Shown here piece after piece: positions 40,960 to 48,851 of a DNA stretch of 64,000 nt. Position numbers and translations under genes: made by a program. The notes beneath the pieces are model-generated. The model was not told where the DNA came from. It made no database searches and saw only the letters and a list, made by a program, of their open reading frames with translations. The stretch comes from Nocardiopsis sp. ATB16-24 (GTDB lineage: Bacteria > Actinomycetota > Actinomycetes > Streptosporangiales > Streptosporangiaceae). Location: positions 112,627-176,626 of the forward strand of contig NZ_JASCXJ010000011.1 of NCBI RefSeq assembly GCF_030271535.1, read 5' to 3'. Position 1 is the first letter of the stretch. Every line of letters starts with the position of its first letter.

Positions 40960-43071
40960 TTGCCGCAGCTGGCCATCCACAAGGACTTCCTCCACGAGTT
41001 CGCCAAGCTCGAAAAACCCGTGCAGAACAGGGTCACCGAGGTCTTCGCCAAGTTCGAGCAGGCCACCCACACCGGCCTGCACCTGGAGAAGATCACCGGC
41101 GCCCGGGACGACCGCTTCCGCACCATCCGCATCGACCAGTTCTGGCGGGGCGTGGTGCTGGCCCCCACCTCCGGCGACACCTACACGCTGCTGCGGGTGT
41201 TGCCCCACGACGACGCCTACGACTGGGCCAAGAGGCGTAAGGCCTCGGTGAACACGGCCACCGGTGGGATCGAGATCCGCGACGTGGCCGCGATCGACGC
41301 GAGCCTGCCGCACATGGAACGGATGGCCCAGAACACGCAGGACCGGCTCTTCGCCCACGTCAAGGACTCCGACCTGGAACGGCTGGGGGTGGACGAGCAG
41401 ACACTGGCGTTCGCGCGTACGCTCACCGCCTCCTTCCAGTTGGACGCGGCCCGCGGGCTGCTGCCCCCGGTGCAGTGGGACGTGCTCTACGGCCTGGCGG
41501 CCGGGCTGAGCCCTGAGCAGGTCTGGCAGGAGTTGGGCGCGCAGATCACCGGGGAGGTCGACCCCGAGGACCTGGACGCGGCGGTCGAGCGCAGTCGCGA
41601 CCGGGTGTTGTTGGTGGAGGGGCCGGCCGAGCTGATGGCGGCCCTGGAACACCCCTTCGACCTGTGGCGGATCTACCTGCATCCGGTGCAGCGCGCGGTG
41701 GTGGAGGCCTCCTACCGAGGGCCCGCCCGGATCAGCGGCGGACCGGGCACCGGCAAGACCGTGGTGGCCCTGCACCGTGCCCACCGGTTGGCCAGGGCGG
41801 GGGGACGGGTCCTGCTGACCACCTTCACCTCCACCTTGGCCGAGGCCTTGGATTCCAGTCTGCGCCTGCTCGCCGAGACCGATGGTGCGGGCGACTCCGC
41901 CACGGTGTTGGAGCGGGTCCGGGTGGAGCACATCGACCGTGTGGCCCACCGGGTGTTCCGGGAGGCGCACGGGCAGCCCGACCTGCTGAGCGCACAGCGT
42001 GAACGCCGGCTGTGGGAGCAGGTGATCGGGGAACTGGGCCTGGACCTGTCCCCTGCCTTCCTGGCCGAGGAGTGGCGTCAGGTCGTGCTGTCTCGGGGAG
42101 TGACCACCGCCGACGAGTACCTGGCGGCCAAGCGCACCGGTCGGGGACGAGGCCTCAGTGCCTCACACCGAGCCCGGGTGTGGCAGGCGGTCTCGGCGTT
42201 CGGTGAGAGGTCGGCCGAGCGTGGCCTGTGGACGCACGAGACCATCGCCGAGGAGGCGGCTCGGCTGCTCGAGGCCCGCGACGACAAGCCCTTCGACCAT
42301 GTGGTGGTGGACGAGGCCCAGGACCTGCACCCGGGCCAGTGGCGTCTGCTGCGAGCCGCGGTCGCCGAGGGGCCGGATGACGTGTTCATCGCCGGTGACA
42401 CCCATCAGCGCATCTACGGCCCCCAGGTGAGCCTGGCGGAGATGGGAATCGACATCCGTGGCCGCTCGTCCAAGCTGCGGATCAACTACCGCACCACCGC
42501 GCAGATCCTCGGTTGGAGTCTGGGACTGATGCACGGCCAGACCGTGGACGACATGGACGGCGGTCTGGACTCGGTCGCCGGATGCCGTTCGGAGATGCGC
42601 GGGGACGAGCCCCTACTTTCGGGGTTCACCACCTGGGAGGCGGAATTGCGCCACCTCGTCGACACCGTACGGGGCTGGACCGAGACAGGCGTCCTCCCCG
42701 CGGAGATCGGCGTGGCGGCACGGTCCAACCGAGCCGTGGACCAGGCGGTGTCCGCCCTGGAAGACTCCGGACTGCCCGCCCGGGCCCTGGCCAAGGGAAC
42801 GGCGGACGGGGAGTCCGTCGCGGTCGGCACCATGCACCGGATGAAGGGCCTGGAGTTTCGTTGTCTGGCCGTGGTGGGAGCCGGTGGCCGACAGCTGCCC
42901 GCGCCCCACAGCGTCACCCCTGAGGAGGAGGATCCCGGCGCACACGCCCGCGACCTGCTGCGCGAGCGCAGTCTGTTGTTCGTGGCGTGCACCCGGGCCC
43001 GGGAGCAGCTGTACGTGAGCTGGCACCAGGCTCCCAGCCCCTTCATCGAGGCCCTCCTCGACAAGAACTGA
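40960..43071 (+). CDS. UvrD/Rep-like helicase with RelE-like N-terminal domain
   Basis: A 703-residue superfamily 1 helicase. Residues 1-92 resemble a RelE/ParE toxin fold: LAIHKDFLHEFAKLEKPVQN, LHLEKITGARDDRFRTIRID, FWRGVVLAP, YTLLRVLPHDDAYDWAKRR. Helicase motifs: RISGGPGTGKTVVALHRA (about 260), LLTTFTSTLAEAL, HVVVDEAQDLHPGQWRLL, IAGDTHQRIYGPQ, LRINYRT, VGTMHRMKGLEFRC, and LLFVACTRAREQLYVSWH. TTG 40960 has GGAAGA at 40945-40950. The GmrSD-type gene starts 40 bp downstream on the same strand, so they are probably co-expressed. Role in defence or repair is inferred from context. Confidence 0.88.
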   Translation: MPQLAIHKDFLHEFAKLEKPVQNRVTEVFAKFEQATHTGLHLEKITGARDDRFRTIRIDQFWRGVVLAPTSGDTYTLLRVLPHDDAYDWAKRRKASVNTATGGIEIRDVAAIDASLPHMERMAQNTQDRLFAHVKDSDLERLGVDEQTLAFARTLTASFQLDAARGLLPPVQWDVLYGLAAGLSPEQVWQELGAQITGEVDPEDLDAAVERSRDRVLLVEGPAELMAALEHPFDLWRIYLHPVQRAVVEASYRGPARISGGPGTGKTVVALHRAHRLARAGGRVLLTTFTSTLAEALDSSLRLLAETDGAGDSATVLERVRVEHIDRVAHRVFREAHGQPDLLSAQRERRLWEQVIGELGLDLSPAFLAEEWRQVVLSRGVTTADEYLAAKRTGRGRGLSASHRARVWQAVSAFGERSAERGLWTHETIAEEAARLLEARDDKPFDHVVVDEAQDLHPGQWRLLRAAVAEGPDDVFIAGDTHQRIYGPQVSLAEMGIDIRGRSSKLRINYRTTAQILGWSLGLMHGQTVDDMDGGLDSVAGCRSEMRGDEPLLSGFTTWEAELRHLVDTVRGWTETGVLPAEIGVAARSNRAVDQAVSALEDSGLPARALAKGTADGESVAVGTMHRMKGLEFRCLAVVGAGGRQLPAPHSVTPEEEDPGAHARDLLRERSLLFVACTRAREQLYVSWHQAPSPFIEALLDKN

Positions 43072-43111
43072 CTTCCCGCATACGCCGGTCCCGAACGGAA
43101 AGACGTCCTTC

Positions 43112-45376
43112 ATGGCGAAACTGTCCACGCTTCTCGACCAGATCGACAACGGAACGGTCCTGCTGCCCGAGTTCCAGCGCGGCTACGTGTGGAACCGCGA
43201 CCAGGTACGGGGGCTGCTGCGCTCCATGTATCTGGGCCATCCGGTCGGCAGCCTGCTGCTGTGGGAGACCTCCGCCGAGGACACGGCGGTGCGGGGAGGT
43301 TCCACCGGAAGTGGGACCCACCTGCTCCTGTTGGACGGCCAGCAACGCATCACCTCTCTGTACGGGGTGATCCGGGGGCGGGCTCCGGCGTTCTTCGAGG
43401 GCGACGCGTCCGCGTTCACCGGGTTGCACTTCAACGTCGAGGAGCAGGTGTTCGAGTTCCACCGCCCCCTGAAGATGAACGACAATCCGCACTGGGTGGA
43501 CGTCACCGAACTCTTCGGCCAGGGGCCGGTCCCCTACCTGACCCGGTTCGCCGATGATCCCGAGCGGGCCAACACCTATCTGACACGGCTCAACCGCCTG
43601 CACCAGATCGTCGACAAGGACTTTCCCCAGGAGGTCATCACCGGAGCGGAGTGGACGACCGACGAGGTCGTCGAGATCTTCAACCGCGTCAACTCCGGCG
43701 GCACCAAGCTGTCCAAGGGCGACCTTGCTCTGGCGAAGCTGTGCGCGCAGTGGCCGGAGGCCCGCTCGACGATGCGCGCCAGCCTGGACCACTGGGCGGA
43801 GGCGGGGTTCGACTTCACCCTGGACTGGCTGCTGCGCAACGCCACCGCCGTGGCGACGGGCCGTGCTCTGTTCTCATCGCTGGACAACGTGAAGGTGGTG
43901 GAGTTCCAGAGGGCGCTGAAGGCTTCCGTCGACCACGTGGGAACGTTCTTGGACGCGGTGTCGGGGCGTCTGGGCCTGGACCACGACCGGGTGTTGATGA
44001 GCCGTTACTCGTTTCCGGTGGTGGCCCGGCTGTTGGAACTCAACGGCGGCCGGTTCGACGACGCGGCCCACCGGGACCGCGTCCTGTACTGGTACGTGCA
44101 CAGTGCCCTGTGGGGACGGTACGCGGGCTCCACGGAGACGTTCCTGCAATTGGACTACGACGGGGTCAAGGAGGACGGTGTCGAGGGCGCGATCCGCCGC
44201 CTGTCGCGTTGGCGGGGCGGCAACCTGGAGGTCCGTCCGGACGATTTCGAGGGTTCCACGCGGGGTTCGCGGTTCTATCCGTTGCTGTACATGCTGACCC
44301 GGGTGCAGGGCGCACGGGACTTCGGCAGCGGGCTGGAGCTGAAGGCCGAGTCCCTGGGCAGGCTGTCCTCCCTGCAACTGCACCACATCTTCCCCAAGAG
44401 TGTGCTGCGCGACTCCTACGATCGCGGGCACGTCAACGCGATCGCCAACTTCTGTTTCCTCACCCAGCAGAGCAACCTCGAAGTGTCCGACCGCAGGCCC
44501 GAGGAGTACTTCCCCGAGGTGGAGGAACGCCACCCCGGGGTGCTGGCCTCCCAATGGATTCCGTTGGACCCGGACCTGTGGAAGGTGGAGAACTATCTGG
44601 ACTTCCTGGCCGCGCGCCGGGAACTCCTGGCCGAGGCCGCGCAGACCTTCCTGGAGGAGCTCGCCACGGGTTCCCGACCTACGACGGAGGAGCCGTTGAG
44701 GCCGGTCACCGTGCTCTCCAACGAACCCGACGACGCGCGCAGCGTGCAGGTCCGGGAGATGGTGGAGGAACTGTTGCGCCGAGGTTACGCCGAGCCGGAG
44801 CTGGACGCGGTGATCGCCGACCCGGTCACCGGTCGGCCCGTCGCCGAGGCGGAAGCGTTCTGGCCGGAGGGGCTCCAACACGGGCTGGGCAAGCCGGTGG
44901 TGTTGGAACTGGACCCCGAGCAGGCCGACCTGCCGCGGCTCCAGGAGTTGGGGTATGAGGTGTTCACCTCGGTGGACTCCCTGCTGGGCTTCGTCAACCG
45001 CCTGGGACAGGAGGCGGCCGGGGTCGGCGAGGAGGAGGTGCCTCCTTCGGAGGAGGCCACGGCCGGTGTCGAGGCCGGCGACCTCCACCGCGCGATGGTG
45101 TCGATCTACGAGCGTGCCAGGAGCGAGGCCGGTTACACGCCGTCGTACTTCCTGGGGATGCTCGCCGAGCTGGGTGCGCTGGGGACGGCGCGCAAACTGC
45201 TCCACGCCCCCGCGGTCTCCGACGGATTCGCCAACCTGTGGGAGCGGGGCCGTCTCGATCTGACGGTGGAGGCGTTGGTGGTGCGGCCCGAGTACGCGCA
45301 CCTGTTCACAGGTGAGGAGCTGGATCGGGCCCGGGGCCGTCTGGAGCAGTTCGGTTACCGCTTCCCGGACGAGTAG
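43112..45376 (+). CDS. GmrSD-type nuclease (DUF262 and DUF1524)
   Basis: A 754-residue protein. N-terminal DUF262 (ParB/sulfiredoxin-like, NTP-using) domain: LLDQIDNGTVLLPEFQRGYV, LLLLDGQQRITSLYGVI (DGQQR, about 75-80), EIFNRVNSGGTKLSKGDLAL. C-terminal DUF1524 HNH nuclease: LHHIFPKSVL (about 423) and NAIANFCFLTQQSNLEVSD. GmrSD enzymes cut modified (glucosylated hydroxymethylcytosine) phage DNA. A further 200 residues at the C-terminus (PELDAVIADPVTGRPVAEAE) are not part of the standard protein. ATG 43112 lies 40 bp after the helicase gene. Confidence 0.85.
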   Translation: MAKLSTLLDQIDNGTVLLPEFQRGYVWNRDQVRGLLRSMYLGHPVGSLLLWETSAEDTAVRGGSTGSGTHLLLLDGQQRITSLYGVIRGRAPAFFEGDASAFTGLHFNVEEQVFEFHRPLKMNDNPHWVDVTELFGQGPVPYLTRFADDPERANTYLTRLNRLHQIVDKDFPQEVITGAEWTTDEVVEIFNRVNSGGTKLSKGDLALAKLCAQWPEARSTMRASLDHWAEAGFDFTLDWLLRNATAVATGRALFSSLDNVKVVEFQRALKASVDHVGTFLDAVSGRLGLDHDRVLMSRYSFPVVARLLELNGGRFDDAAHRDRVLYWYVHSALWGRYAGSTETFLQLDYDGVKEDGVEGAIRRLSRWRGGNLEVRPDDFEGSTRGSRFYPLLYMLTRVQGARDFGSGLELKAESLGRLSSLQLHHIFPKSVLRDSYDRGHVNAIANFCFLTQQSNLEVSDRRPEEYFPEVEERHPGVLASQWIPLDPDLWKVENYLDFLAARRELLAEAAQTFLEELATGSRPTTEEPLRPVTVLSNEPDDARSVQVREMVEELLRRGYAEPELDAVIADPVTGRPVAEAEAFWPEGLQHGLGKPVVLELDPEQADLPRLQELGYEVFTSVDSLLGFVNRLGQEAAGVGEEEVPPSEEATAGVEAGDLHRAMVSIYERARSEAGYTPSYFLGMLAELGALGTARKLLHAPAVSDGFANLWERGRLDLTVEALVVRPEYAHLFTGEELDRARGRLEQFGYRFPDE

Positions 45377-45426
45377 AACCTTCCTGTACGACGACGTTAC
45401 TTCCAGCGTCACTGTGAGCCGTCGAC

Positions 45427-45570
45427 GGTGACGCCGGGAGCAAGATCCACTGGTTCATGTCGCCGGCGCTCGCGCGCCCGCATGGTAGAGAAGCGCGCCT
45501 TTTCCCCGTGATCTTGCTCGGGGTGACACCGCCGAGCGCTCCCGGTGACGCTGGGAGCAAGATCACGGGG
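45427..45570. repeat. Three copies of a short repeat around a palindromic spacer
   Basis: Copies at 45427-45450 (+), 45505-45530 (-) and 45544-45570 (+). Shared core: GGTGACGC(C/T)GGGAGC followed by AAGATC(A/C)AC; the middle copy is inverted and degenerate, sharing GAGCAAGATCACGGG. The middle and last copies could form a large hairpin. Not part of a gene; lies in the 390-bp gap after the GmrSD gene. Confidence 0.6.
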
Positions 45571-45762
45571 GAAGGTGGCGGGCCGGACCCCTTGCGTCCC
45601 CACGGAAACCGGAACGGGCCGGGGAGCGTCTGCAACAGTGCGGGGAGCACCTTCCCCCACGGGTGGCGGCCCGGCCAGGAGCCACCCGGCCGACCCCCGT
45701 CACCCGACCCCCGTCACCCGTGGCCTATGCGGCCCGGGCGTCTTCCTTCGAAGGACGAGGTC

Positions 45763-46152
45763 ATGAACTCCACATCCCCCTCCCCCGATTCCGAACTCGC
45801 CGACTTCGTGAGGCAACAGCTGGTCCGCTGGACGAGCCGCGGTGTGTGCGGCTTCGTGTTGGGCGCCGTCGCGATCAACCTTCTGGCGGTGGTCATGGGC
45901 CTGGCGGGACCCTGGATCGCCTACCTGATCCTGCTCCTCATGGCTCCGCCGTGCGCGCTGGTGCTGATCGTGGAGAACGAACCCGAGACCGAGGGCGCGC
46001 TGCGCCGCACGGCGGGGATCTGGGCCCTGCTCCCGACCTACCTCTGTGTGCAGCTGGGCGTCCTGGGCGTGCTGCATCCGTGGTGGCTGGCGGGCTGGGT
46101 CGTCACCGGTCTGGTGAGTGCGCTGCTGTACTGGTGGGGCTCGCGGGACTGA
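45763..46152 (+). CDS. Small integral membrane protein
   Basis: A 129-residue protein with about four membrane segments: GVCGFVLGAVAINLLAVVMG, WIAYLILLLMAPPCALVLIV, GIWALLPTYLCVQLGVLGVL, WWLAGWVVTGLVSALLYWWG. ATG 45763 has AAGGACGAGG upstream; the long open frame before it is out of context. No family recognised. Confidence 0.65.
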   Translation: MNSTSPSPDSELADFVRQQLVRWTSRGVCGFVLGAVAINLLAVVMGLAGPWIAYLILLLMAPPCALVLIVENEPETEGALRRTAGIWALLPTYLCVQLGVLGVLHPWWLAGWVVTGLVSALLYWWGSRD

Positions 46153-47066
46153 GCCCGCGCCTTCCTCCGGTAGCCCCGGTGCCGGCCCCGGTGGGGAACG
46201 ATCCCGTACCGGAACCGGCTGAGGCGGTGGCCGCACCGGCACACCTTGTCCGGATCTTTTGTGGGAGATGCACTCTCTTTCCGCGCCAGAAAGAACAGCA
46301 CCTTTACGACGTAGATCAATAAAATTCTCCGGTGGGACCGCCACCCGCACGGTACTTTCACGATGAAGTGGCCTGACCTTCCTCCAGGCCTCGGCCGCCC
46401 GGGGTACGCGGCTGGGACCCGCTTCGACGGCGATCAGTCGAAGTGACGACAGGAAGGGGAATGACGCCTCGCCGAGGCCTCCGGGGAAGCGGACGACGCT
46501 TCCGGAAGTGATCGCCTCCCCACGGAGGCGCGGGACGTCGCCCCTCCCCTGACCCGGCGGTGAGGGCTCGGAGCAGCAATGGCCCGCCCCCGTCAGTCCC
46601 AGTGGCAGCGCGGATGGGGGACGATCCCGTACCGGTAGCGGTACCGGTGGACCCGGGGGCCGTGACCACACCGGCGGCCCTCTCCTCTTCCTCTGCGTGG
46701 GACCGTGTCCCTGTCCTCCATCGAGGCGAGGGCGCCCGTGGGCGCGGCGGGGGCGCGCGGCGCCAGGAGGGCGTGGGGGTCGCCGAGCACGGCGGTCAGG
46801 GCGAGTATGAGAAGTCCGGACCAGGTACGGAAGAACGTGCGGCGTCGCTCTGGCATGTCCACCAGCCTGACCTTTGTCGCGCTGGGTCGTGACCCGATCA
46901 CGCAAAGGAGGGCTGTCCGCTTCAGGCCAAGGGTGGTGGGTGTGGGGCCGTGCCGGTCCGGGTAACCGGTGCGCCTCCTCGGCCCACCGACCGGCGCGAG
47001 CCCCCGGCCCACCGGCTCATGGGGCCGGGAACCAAGGGCTGCCGGTCACGTCCGGAGGGCCTGGGG
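46153..47066. other. Gene-poor stretch with a two-copy repeat
   Basis: About 900 bp. No open frame on either strand shows both a ribosome site and a plausible protein. It contains a 26-bp element at 46193-46218 and 46616-46641 and low-complexity CCGG/GGTACC runs. A possible 88-residue minus-strand frame (46855 down to 46593) has a hydrophobic N-terminus but poor codon use. Confidence 0.45.
46193..46641. repeat. Two copies of a 26-bp repeat
   Basis: 46193-46218 and 46616-46641 share GGGG(A/G)ACGATCCCG followed by TACCGG(A/T)A(C/G)CGG. A partial match, GGGGAACGATCC, is at 15316-15327. Each contains GATCCCGTACCGG, partly palindromic with its flank. Function unknown. Confidence 0.5.
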
Positions 47067-47696
47067 TCACAGGGCGCGCAGCACCACCAGGTTGCAGGTG
47101 ATGTTCTCCTTGACGTGGTAGACGCTCTGCGGGACGTTCTCCTCCAGGCGGACGGCCCCCGCCTTCTCCAGGGCCTCCACCTTGGCCTTGTACCCGGAGG
47201 GCTCCCAGATCCCTTCCAGGACGGTGACCACGATCGGGGCCCCCGGGCGGGCCGCGCGCACCAGTTCGTCGAAGGCCTCGGGGCCCACGTGTCCCTCGGT
47301 CATGGTGCCGACGCAGATCACCGCGTCGTAGGAGTCGTCCTCCACGGGCAGGCGCCGGGTCAGGTCGGCCTTGCCCAGGTCGCGGTAGACGCCCTTGTCG
47401 CGTGCCTTGTCCAGCATCGCGGTGGACAGGTCGAGACCGTCGATGACCTCCAGTCCGTGTCCGGCCAGGGCGGCGCCGACCAGCCCGGTCCCGCAGCCCG
47501 CGTCGAGGATCTCGGCGCGCGGCCGGTCCGCGAGCAGTCGGCTCAGGCGTTCGGCGGCGTGCTGGGGGGCGGCGTAGCCCATGCCCTCGGTGGTGTCGTG
47601 CTCGTAGGTCGCGGCCCACTCGTCGTAGGTGGCCTCGCACTCCTGCGGGCTCTTCAGGGCGTACACCCGGTCCAGGATCTTGCGGTGCTCGCTCAT
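47067..47696 (-). CDS. Class I SAM-dependent methyltransferase
   Basis: A 209-residue small-molecule methyltransferase. Seen: YDEWAATYEHDTTEGMGYAA at the N-terminus, SAM motif ILDAGCGTGLVGAAL (about 63-77), IDGLDLSTAMLDKAR, and YDAVICVGTMTEGHVGPEAF. The pattern resembles WBSCR27-like (Williams-Beuren region) methyltransferases. It lies downstream of the sugar-type ABC operon on the same strand but behind a strong terminator, so it has its own promoter. Confidence 0.85.
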   Translation of the reverse strand: MSEHRKILDRVYALKSPQECEATYDEWAATYEHDTTEGMGYAAPQHAAERLSRLLADRPRAEILDAGCGTGLVGAALAGHGLEVIDGLDLSTAMLDKARDKGVYRDLGKADLTRRLPVEDDSYDAVICVGTMTEGHVGPEAFDELVRAARPGAPIVVTVLEGIWEPSGYKAKVEALEKAGAVRLEENVPQSVYHVKENITCNLVVLRAL

Positions 47697-47845
47697 ACTC
47701 GCTGCCTCCCTCGTCGTCGGCGTCCGGTCACCGGCGCTCCCCTATTTCCGGCGAAAAGGACGAAACACCTCATCGCCGACCATACAAGGCGGAGTGTTCG
47801 CGGATTCGGGGCGGCCTCTCCCCCACCACCGCACCCGGACAGGGA
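47697..47845. other. Gap before the methyltransferase gene
   Basis: Minus-strand promoter region for the methyltransferase at 47067; AT-rich islands such as CCTATTTCCGG and ACCATACAAGG lie around 47740-47790, but no consensus promoter stands out. Confidence 0.3.
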
Positions 47846-47881
47846 GGAGCCCCGCGGACGGGAGTGGGTCCGCGGGGCTCC
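47846..47881 (-). terminator. Terminator of the sugar-type ABC operon
   Basis: Perfect 14-bp stem GGAGCCCCGCGGAC / GTCCGCGGGGCTCC (47846-47859 and 47868-47881) with an 8-nt loop, about 60 bp past the last gene. Confidence 0.8.
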
Positions 47882-47939
47882 GACGGCCGGGAGCGGTCGC
47901 TGTCGATGGGAGGGATGGGCGCGACCGTGGCCGCCTCGT

Positions 47940-48851
47940 CTACTTGCCCGAGCCGGCGAACACCCCCTGCACGAAGGACCGCTGGAAGGCGAAGAAGACC
48001 AGCAGCGGAACCAGCATGGAAAGGAAGGCGCCCGAGGCCAGGACGTCGATGTTGGTGCCGAACTGACGCAGCTGGGAGCGCAGGGCCACCGTCAGGGGGG
48101 CCGAGTCCGGGCTGGTGAACACCAGGGCGACCAGCATGTCGTTCCACACCCACAGGAACTGGAAGACCGCCAGTGAGGCCAGCGCGGGGCGGGCCACCGG
48201 CAGGACCACCCTGCGGAAGATCCGCCACTCACCGGCGCCGTCCATCCGGGCCGCCTCCAGCAGGTCCCGGGGGATGTTCACGAAGAAGTTGCGCAACAGG
48301 AACACCGCGAACGGCAGTCCGAAGGCGACGTGGAACAGGATCGCCCCGAGGATGGAGCCGAAGATCCCCAGGGCCCCGTACAGCTGGGAGATGGGGATCA
48401 GGGCCGCCTGGATGGGCAGCACCAGCAGGCCGACGACGCCGACCATGATCCAGTCGCGTCCGGGGAAGTCCATCCACACCAGCGCGTAGGCGGCCAGCGC
48501 CCCGATCCCCACCACCAGCAGGGTCGAGGGCACGGAGATGTAGACCGTGTTGAGGAAGGACCGGACCAGGACGTCGTTGTCGACCAGGCCTCGGTAGTTG
48601 TCCAGTGTCAGCTCGGCGGGTTTGAGCAGGACCGTCCACCAGCCGCTGTTGGTGTTGTCGGCCTCCGACCGCAGCGACACCAACAGCAGACCGATGACGG
48701 GCACCATCCAGAACAGGGCGACCAGGACCAGGACGGTCTGCAAGGCGCCCGAGCCCAGTCGGGACAGGAGTCGGGAGGCCATGCCCCGGCGCGGAGCGCC
48801 GGAGACGGACACCTCGACGACGGAAGGTGACTTCTGGGACGTGGTGGTCAC
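47940..48851 (-). CDS. Carbohydrate-type ABC permease (MalG-like)
   Basis: A 303-residue permease of the sugar (CUT1) class. Seen: first membrane segment TVLVLVALFWMVPVIGLLLV, then TLDNYRGLVDNDVLVRSFLNT, and the EAA motif LLEAARMDGAGEWRIFRRVVLP, followed by LAVFQFLWVWNDMLVAL. The GTG start overlaps the stop of the upstream permease (GTGA). Last gene of the four-gene importer operon. Confidence 0.9.
   Translation of the reverse strand: MTTTSQKSPSVVEVSVSGAPRRGMASRLLSRLGSGALQTVLVLVALFWMVPVIGLLLVSLRSEADNTNSGWWTVLLKPAELTLDNYRGLVDNDVLVRSFLNTVYISVPSTLLVVGIGALAAYALVWMDFPGRDWIMVGVVGLLVLPIQAALIPISQLYGALGIFGSILGAILFHVAFGLPFAVFLLRNFFVNIPRDLLEAARMDGAGEWRIFRRVVLPVARPALASLAVFQFLWVWNDMLVALVFTSPDSAPLTVALRSQLRQFGTNIDVLASGAFLSMLVPLLVFFAFQRSFVQGVFAGSGK

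Noticed and set aside
45427..45570. CRISPR array
   Set aside because: Only three copies, one inverted, with unequal spacing and no cas genes.
46593..46855. Minus-strand gene of 88 codons with a hydrophobic N-terminus
   Set aside because: Weak ribosome site, and its C-terminus is made of the 26-bp repeat and CCGGTA runs; not supportable.
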